The notes below the pieces were generated by a model. That model was not told where the DNA came from and searched no databases. It worked only from the letters and a program-made list of their open reading frames with translations. Shown piece by piece: positions 32,345 through 36,202 of a stretch of 36,202 bases of DNA. A program made the position numbers and the translations under genes. Position 1 is the first letter of the stretch. Every line of letters begins with the position of its first letter. Source of the stretch: Micromonospora foliorum (lineage in GTDB: Bacteria > Actinomycetota > Actinomycetes > Mycobacteriales > Micromonosporaceae); assembly GCF_022229015.1 (NCBI RefSeq), contig NZ_JAKKFF010000019.1, positions 1-36,202 of the forward strand, given 5' to 3'.

Positions 32345-33312
32345 CCTGGCCGGCAGCCGACCAGCTCGTCCCCGTGGTCGGACCGCCGGTAGAGCACGCT
32401 GTGCCGCTCCCTGGTGCGCACCACCAGGCCGGAGCGCAGCAGCACCCCCAGATGGTAGGAGACGGTGGCCGGGGCCAGCCGGTGCCGCTCGCTGAGCTGC
32501 CCGGTGGACCGGGGCACGTCCAGGTCCGCCAGGATCGCCGCCCGGCTCGCACCGACCAGGTCACCGAGCCGACCCGCCCGGCGCTGGTCCGCCCGCCCGG
32601 CGCCGACCGGGTAGACCAGCACGGCGTTGCCCTCGTCGCAGAGCTGGGTGGACACCTGGGGCCAGGCCAGCGCCGACGGCGCGAGCACCAGCTCCGCGCC
32701 GGTCAGCGCCGTGGTGATCCGGTACGAGCTGTCGATGGTCAGCGACCTGCCGGTCCAGCCGACCTTCGGGTGCAGGCCGTTCAGCATGCTGCCCACCCCG
32801 GCGGTGGCCATCGCGGTGGCCCGCCCGGCCAGTTCGGCCTCCAGCGTGGCCCGCACCGCCGGCCACTGCTCGGCGAGCGCGGCCCGCCAGAAGTGCCGCA
32901 GCCCGTCGGTGACCCGCCGGGCGAGGGTGCCGTCCTCGACGGCCGCGCGGACCCGCACCGGCATCGGGCCCGTCGGGAACCGCTCGTTCACCTGCGTCGC
33001 CACCTCGTCGGCGGGCGTTGCGGCCGTGGCCGCCAACTGCTGCTCGAAGGCCGCGTCGAGCGGGCCCAGCGGCGGCTTCGGCGTGAGCAGGTCCGGCGTG
33101 TAGCCGAGCCGGCCGGGCGGGGTCACCAGCTCCGCGACCAGGGCCACGTCGGGGTGCCGCAACGCGGCGCGGGCGGCCGGACCGGGATCGCCGTGCACCG
33201 GATGCCCGAACCGCGAGAGCGCGGCCCGCAGCCAGGACGTCACCTCCCAGGCCGGCGAGATCGCCAACCGGAGCCGGGCGAGGCTCGGGCCGTCCAGATG
33301 CGTGACCATCAC
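32302..33312 (-). CDS. ArsR-type winged-helix regulator with long N-terminal domain
   Basis: 336 aa from GTG 33312 (ATG 33309 is equally possible). TACTAT lies 7 nt upstream, and no ribosome site is seen. The winged helix is near the C-terminus (about 255-315): VGASRAAILADLDVPRSTGQLSERHRLAPATVSYHLGVLLRSGLVVRTRERHSVLYRRS. The N-terminal 240 residues (LAISPAWEVTSWLRAALSRF, HFWRAALAEQWPAVRATLE) are a domain found in actinomycete DUF5937-like/ArsR proteins, a probable effector-sensing part. The 3' end overlaps the convergent XRE gene by 43 nt, so the two messages could form an antisense pair. Confidence 0.85.
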   Translation of the reverse strand: MMVTHLDGPSLARLRLAISPAWEVTSWLRAALSRFGHPVHGDPGPAARAALRHPDVALVAELVTPPGRLGYTPDLLTPKPPLGPLDAAFEQQLAATAATPADEVATQVNERFPTGPMPVRVRAAVEDGTLARRVTDGLRHFWRAALAEQWPAVRATLEAELAGRATAMATAGVGSMLNGLHPKVGWTGRSLTIDSSYRITTALTGAELVLAPSALAWPQVSTQLCDEGNAVLVYPVGAGRADQRRAGRLGDLVGASRAAILADLDVPRSTGQLSERHRLAPATVSYHLGVLLRSGLVVRTRERHSVLYRRSDHGDELVGCRPGQGATRSASRRNTA

Positions 33313-33319
33313 AGCGCGG

Positions 33320-33325
33320 ATAGTA
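33320..33325 (-). promoter_or_regulatory. Candidate -10 (TACTAT) of the ArsR-type gene
   Basis: TACTAT on the minus strand, 7 nt before the GTG at 33312, a good TANNNT match in an otherwise GC-rich region. No clear -35. Confidence 0.4.
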
Positions 33326-33352
33326 CAAGCGGCGGCATCGATGTGCCGTCCG

Positions 33353-33372
33353 CATTCGAGCTGGTTCGAATG
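33353..33372. promoter_or_regulatory. Inverted repeat CATTCGA-N6-TCGAATG, candidate ArsR operator
   Basis: Perfect 7-bp arms (33353-33359 and 33366-33372) lie between the divergent ArsR-type and SnoaL-like genes. The size and symmetry suit a winged-helix dimer. Confidence 0.45.
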
Positions 33373-33439
33373 ACTGGCCGAGTGTGTGGTGGGCCGGGTT
33401 GGCTGCGACGGCAACACCACTCGTCCCGAGGAGAAACCG

Positions 33440-33970
33440 ATGCGCCCACCTGCCTCCGCCCGTCCCGCCGGCCGGCTCGGCCGCACGATCGCCCTGCTCG
33501 GGCTCACCGCCGGCTTGCTGGCAGCGGCTCCGGCCGCGGTGTCGGCCGCCACCCCCGGCCCCGGCGACACCACAACCGGCGACGCGGCGGCCCGCGGCTG
33601 CGAGCGCGCCTTCGACCGCGCCGTCCGGGCGTACGTGGAGACCACCGAGCGGCGCGACCTGGACGGCTTCGCCGCGCTGCTGCACCCCGAGGTCACCTCC
33701 GTCTTCGCCTCCGACGGTGAGGTGCTCGACGGCAAACGGGCCACCGTGGACTGGTTGCGCGGGTTCTTCGCCGACGACTCGTGGACCCAGTCCTTCAGTG
33801 TGGCCAAACAGACCGTGGTGGGCTGCCGGACCGGGTTCGTGCTGTTCGACTCCGTCTACGCGGTGCCAGCCACCGGCACCAGGGTGCCGCTGCTGATCGG
33901 GGTCAGCTACACGTACCAGCACGGCCGGTGGCTGGTGTTGCAGAACCAGGACTCCGTGGGCCGCGTCTGA
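33440..33970 (+). CDS. Secreted SnoaL/NTF2-like protein
   Basis: 176 aa from ATG 33440, with AGGAG 6 nt upstream. Residues 1-36 are a signal peptide (basic RPAGRLGRT, Leu/Ala core, AAPAAVSAA cleavage). The mature part is an NTF2-fold: FDRAVRAYVETTERRDLDGFAALLHPEVTSVFASDGEVLDG and the strands VVGCRTGFVLFDSVYAV...VSYTYQHGRWLVLQNQDS. SnoaL-like domains bind or isomerise small molecules; here it is exported, so a binding or scavenging role outside the cell is plausible. It may be regulated by the divergent ArsR-type protein. Confidence 0.85.
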   Translation: MRPPASARPAGRLGRTIALLGLTAGLLAAAPAAVSAATPGPGDTTTGDAAARGCERAFDRAVRAYVETTERRDLDGFAALLHPEVTSVFASDGEVLDGKRATVDWLRGFFADDSWTQSFSVAKQTVVGCRTGFVLFDSVYAVPATGTRVPLLIGVSYTYQHGRWLVLQNQDSVGRV

Positions 33971-34006
33971 CCACGGAGACTGGCAAGGGGTCGCCAGCCG
34001 GGGGGA

Positions 34007-34038
34007 GGGGCGGGCGCGCCAGCAGCGGCGCCCGCCCC
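34007..34038. terminator. GC-rich hairpin between convergent genes
   Basis: An 11-bp stem (34007-34017 with 34028-34038) and 10-nt loop sit between the SnoaL-like stop (33970) and the lipoprotein stop (34049). Confidence 0.65.
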
Positions 34039-34048
34039 ACGGTGGCGT

Positions 34049-34744
34049 TCAGACGGCCTTCTCCAGGGCGGCCACCGCCAGCGGCGCGATCTTCGCGATC
34101 AGCGCGGTGCCGGCCGCCAGGTCACCGTCGCTCGCCGAGGCGTCCACCTCCATGACGAAGTTGCCGCGCACCAGGATCAGCGTGCACTGGTGCCGGGTCG
34201 CCTTCCCCTTCAGCCGCTCGCAGAAGGTGATCACGTCAGGGCCGTTCGGCACCGGCGGGGGCGACGGTCGCACGATCGTCGACGTGCGCCCGTCGTCGGG
34301 CACCTCGTACTCCTTGCACGTCGACAGGACCGACCGCAGTTCGTCGGCGAGCTTGCGGCCGGGCACCTTCAGGTAGCCGACCACGTACTGCCGGATCCAC
34401 ACGGACTCGCCATCCCAGAGCCGCTCCCGGTGCGCGGTGCGCTTGATGTCCGACGGCAGGCTCGCCCTGCACAGGGAGATCAACTTCCACGCCTCGGTGT
34501 TCTCGTCGGTGTACTGGGCGGTCTCCGGGTGGAACTTCGCGTCCAGGTTCAGCATCGCTGCGGTGACCCGGCTGCGGACCTCGGCCGTGGAGGTCGGCGC
34601 CGGACGCGGCTTTGGCGGGGTCGGCGAGGCTGATACCGACGGCGCGGACCAGCGGGGAGCCTCGGCGGCCTGGCTCGGCGCGCAGGCCGCCGAGCCGAGC
34701 AGGAGCAACGACAGCGGAAGCAGGATGGTACGGCGGAGCGACAT
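34049..34744 (-). CDS. Putative lipoprotein, hypothetical
   Basis: 231 aa from ATG 34744; GTG 34765 is an alternative, and AAAGGA lies about 12 nt before the ATG. The N-terminus (MSLRRTILLPLSLLLLGSAAC) is a short type II signal sequence with a lipobox-like SAAC, so Cys21 is probably lipidated. A Pro/Ser/Thr linker follows to about residue 53. The rest is a globular domain with a few Cys (SLCRASLPSD, STCKEYEV, TFCERLKG, HQCTLILVRG). No known family is recognised. It lies just downstream of the aldo/keto reductase terminator, so it should have its own promoter. Confidence 0.75.
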   Translation of the reverse strand: MSLRRTILLPLSLLLLGSAACAPSQAAEAPRWSAPSVSASPTPPKPRPAPTSTAEVRSRVTAAMLNLDAKFHPETAQYTDENTEAWKLISLCRASLPSDIKRTAHRERLWDGESVWIRQYVVGYLKVPGRKLADELRSVLSTCKEYEVPDDGRTSTIVRPSPPPVPNGPDVITFCERLKGKATRHQCTLILVRGNFVMEVDASASDGDLAAGTALIAKIAPLAVAALEKAV

Positions 34745-34769
34745 CGCCGGGGACGGTCCTTTCACGCGA

Positions 34770-34799
34770 AAAAGGGGGGCCCGACCGGGCCCCCCTTTT
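34770..34799 (-). terminator. Rho-independent terminator of the aldo/keto reductase gene
   Basis: A perfect 14-bp stem with a 2-nt centre, flanked by A/T runs: on the minus strand the hairpin ends in TTTTT. It starts 26 nt past the reductase stop. The best classical terminator in the window. Confidence 0.92.
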
Positions 34800-34825
34800 C
34801 AGTGGCGTCGCCGCCGGCCGTCGCG

Positions 34826-35677
34826 TTACGCGGGCAGGTAGGCGAAGGTGTCCGGGTTCGGGCCCTGCCGGCCGGCCTCACCCTTGTCCAGCGCGGTGAT
34901 CCGCTCCATCGCCGCGTCGTCCAGCTCGAAGTCGAAGATCCGGGTGTTCTCCTTGATCCGCTTCGGGGTGGTCGACTTCGGGAAGATGATGTCGCCGCGC
35001 TGCACGTGCCAGCGGAGCACCACCTGCGCCGGGGTCCGGTCGAGCTGCTCGGCGATGTCGACCACCGTCGGGTCGTCGAGGACCTTGCCCTGGGCGATGG
35101 GCGACCACGCCTCGGTGAGGATGTTGTGCGCACGGCCGTAGGCGCGGACCTCGTCGTTGCCGAAGTACGGGTGCGCCTCGATCTGGTTGACCACCGGCAC
35201 GACGCTCGCCTCGTCGGCCAGCCGCTGCAGGTGCGACACCTGGAAGTTGGACACGCCGATCGAGCGGGCCCGGCCGTCGCGCTGGAACTCCTCCAGCACC
35301 TTCCAGGTCGAGACGTAGTCGCCGTCGTACAGGGTCGGCAGCGGCCAGTGGATCAGGAACAGGTCGATGTAGTCCATCTTCAGCGCCGCCAGCGTCGAGT
35401 CGAACGCCCGGCGGGCGTCGTCGGGGCGGTGGAAGCCGTTGTTCAGCTTGCTGGTCACGTAGACCGAGCCCCGGTCGAGGCCGGACACGCGTACCGCCTC
35501 GCCGACCTCGGCCTCGTTGCCGTACATCTCGGCGGTGTCGATGTGCCGGTAACCCACCTCGAACGCCGTGGTCACCGCCGCGACGGTGTCCTTCGGCTCG
35601 ATCTGGAACACCCCGAAGCCGAGCTGCGGAATGGTGGTGCCGTCGTTCAGGCTGATGTCGGGAATCGTGAGTGCCAC
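34826..35677 (-). CDS. Aldo/keto reductase
   Basis: 283 aa, GTG start with AGGAG 5 nt upstream. The catalytic tetrad of AKRs is intact: D47 and Y52 (HIDTAEMYGNE), K77 (VTSKLNN) and H110 (FLIHWPLP). The NADPH site is in FPKSTTPKRIKENTRIFDF. It resembles the AKR5-type 2,5-diketo-D-gluconate reductase-like group. It reduces aldehydes or ketones with NADPH; the physiological substrate is unknown. The truncated LysR gene lies upstream on the same strand, 97 nt away, and could regulate it. Confidence 0.95.
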   Translation of the reverse strand: MALTIPDISLNDGTTIPQLGFGVFQIEPKDTVAAVTTAFEVGYRHIDTAEMYGNEAEVGEAVRVSGLDRGSVYVTSKLNNGFHRPDDARRAFDSTLAALKMDYIDLFLIHWPLPTLYDGDYVSTWKVLEEFQRDGRARSIGVSNFQVSHLQRLADEASVVPVVNQIEAHPYFGNDEVRAYGRAHNILTEAWSPIAQGKVLDDPTVVDIAEQLDRTPAQVVLRWHVQRGDIIFPKSTTPKRIKENTRIFDFELDDAAMERITALDKGEAGRQGPNPDTFAYLPA

Positions 35678-35774
35678 TGCGGCTCCTTCGCGTCTTCGTT
35701 ACCTGTCATCCATACCCGCGTGGGTGGACGATCCACCGCCCAACCGGAGGTGACGAACGCAACGGCGCACCGGT

Positions 35775-36126
35775 TCACCCGGTCGTGTCGAACAGCACCG
35801 GCCACGGCCGTGCCGCCGGCACCGACGTCGTGGGCGGCGCGGGCGCGGTGGGTTCGGCGTCGGCCAGCACCTCCGCGGCCAGTTGGCCGAACATCGCCGC
35901 CGCCGGGTGTGCCGACCGGTCCGGCCAGGCTGCCGAGGTGCGCCTGGCCAGTGGCGCGTCGGTGATCGGTCGCCAGGCCATCCGGGGTTCCCGGCGGGCC
36001 ACCGCCGCCGGTTCCACGGCCACCCCGCCGCCGGCCAGCACCAGCCCGCAGAGGAACTCCGGGTTGCGGGCCGGGCGCACCCGGGCCGGACGCCAACCGT
36101 GCTGTCGGCACACCGCCAGCAGGTGG
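35775..36126 (-). CDS. LysR-type regulator, C-terminal fragment (truncated at window end)
   Basis: About 117 residues of the C-terminal substrate-binding domain remain, ending at a stop at 35775. Reading begins before the window-end artefact, with HLLAVCRQHGWRPARVRPARNPEFLCGLVLAGGGVAVEP; the pattern PEFLCGLVLAGGGVAVEP is typical of the second LysR effector subdomain (lVaaGlGvallP). The DNA-binding N-terminus lies beyond the sequenced DNA. Truncation is caused by the sequence end, not by mutation, since 36127 onward resembles adapter. Confidence 0.8.
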
Positions 36127-36202
36127 AGAACGGAAGAGCGTCGTGTAGGGCACAGGGATAGAACACGGCGGAGGTCGGATCATAAAAAAAAAAAAAAGTA
36201 AG
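36127..36202. other. Probable Illumina adapter read-through with poly-A
   Basis: From 36127 the sequence aligns, with scattered errors, to the reverse complement of the TruSeq universal adapter (shared GGAAGAGCGTCGTGTAGGG, then a degraded ...GGTCGGATCAT...), followed by a run of about 15 A. It is not genomic. Confidence 0.9.

Noticed and set aside
33313..33807. N-terminal extension of the ArsR-type frame
   Set aside because: Runs antisense over the SnoaL-like gene and lacks conserved features; GTG 33312 is preferred.
35647..36201. Open frames reading through the right end on both strands
   Set aside because: They run into adapter and poly-A sequence, so their terminal residues are artefacts.

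Overview
The window reads as chromosomal DNA of a high-GC actinomycete. GC is roughly 70% by eye, with strongly GC-biased third positions. Family content and gene style (S-4TM effector, CU044_5270-type protein, MmyB-type XRE regulator, DrrAB-type transporter, SnoaL-like and I36-like secreted proteins) suggest Micromonosporaceae, probably Micromonospora or a close relative. This is inference, because no rRNA gene is present. About 37 protein genes are supported. I see no tRNA, rRNA, CRISPR array, transposase, integrase or replication origin. No stretch over 300 bases lacks a gene. The last 76 bases (36127-36202) look like Illumina adapter read-through with a poly-A tail, so the right end is an assembly artefact that truncates a LysR-type gene.

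Left part (1-4.5 kb): a secreted Cys-rich protein, a WapI-immunity-like protein, a SUKH/SMI1-like protein, a one-TM hypothetical protein, a VOC protein, then a HigB/HigA-type toxin-antitoxin pair. The toxin start lies inside a 32-nt near-perfect palindrome that also carries a -10-like hexamer. Next to it and convergent is a 1027-aa HKD-nuclease/SF2-helicase/DUF3427 protein (4.55-7.6 kb); together they resemble a small defence islet. A GNAT acetyltransferase translationally coupled to a zinc-ribbon/XRE/TPR regulator follows (7.9-10 kb), then a flavoprotein divergent from a degenerate flavohemoglobin-like reductase.

Middle part (12-21.5 kb): a secreted FN3-CBM3 protein divergent from an I36-inhibitor-like secreted protein. 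Then comes the most interesting locus: a membrane-anchored aminoglycoside-phosphotransferase-like kinase with an extracytoplasmic CU044_5270-like domain (13763-16249, minus), divergent from an S-4TM putative pore-forming effector (16479-17405, plus). This pair looks like an uncharacterised sensor/effector conflict system. It is followed by a secreted protein of three 88-aa tandem repeats, a small hydrophilic protein, a DUF1963 protein, an OGG-fold protein and an excisionase-type HTH/DUF4180 overlapping pair.

Right part (21.6-36.1 kb): a 1121-aa MalT/LuxR-like ATPase without an obvious LuxR HTH; an alpha/beta hydrolase and ABM monooxygenase operon divergent from an AraC regulator; a DrrA/DrrB-type ABC exporter followed by an NADPH-dependent FMN reductase; a GNAT; an SDR divergent from an XRE/MmyB regulator; an ArsR-type regulator divergent from a secreted SnoaL-like protein; a lipoprotein; an aldo/keto reductase with a strong terminator; and the truncated LysR gene. 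Several genes lack a Shine-Dalgarno and instead have a -10-like hexamer 6-7 nt before the start codon, consistent with leaderless transcripts.
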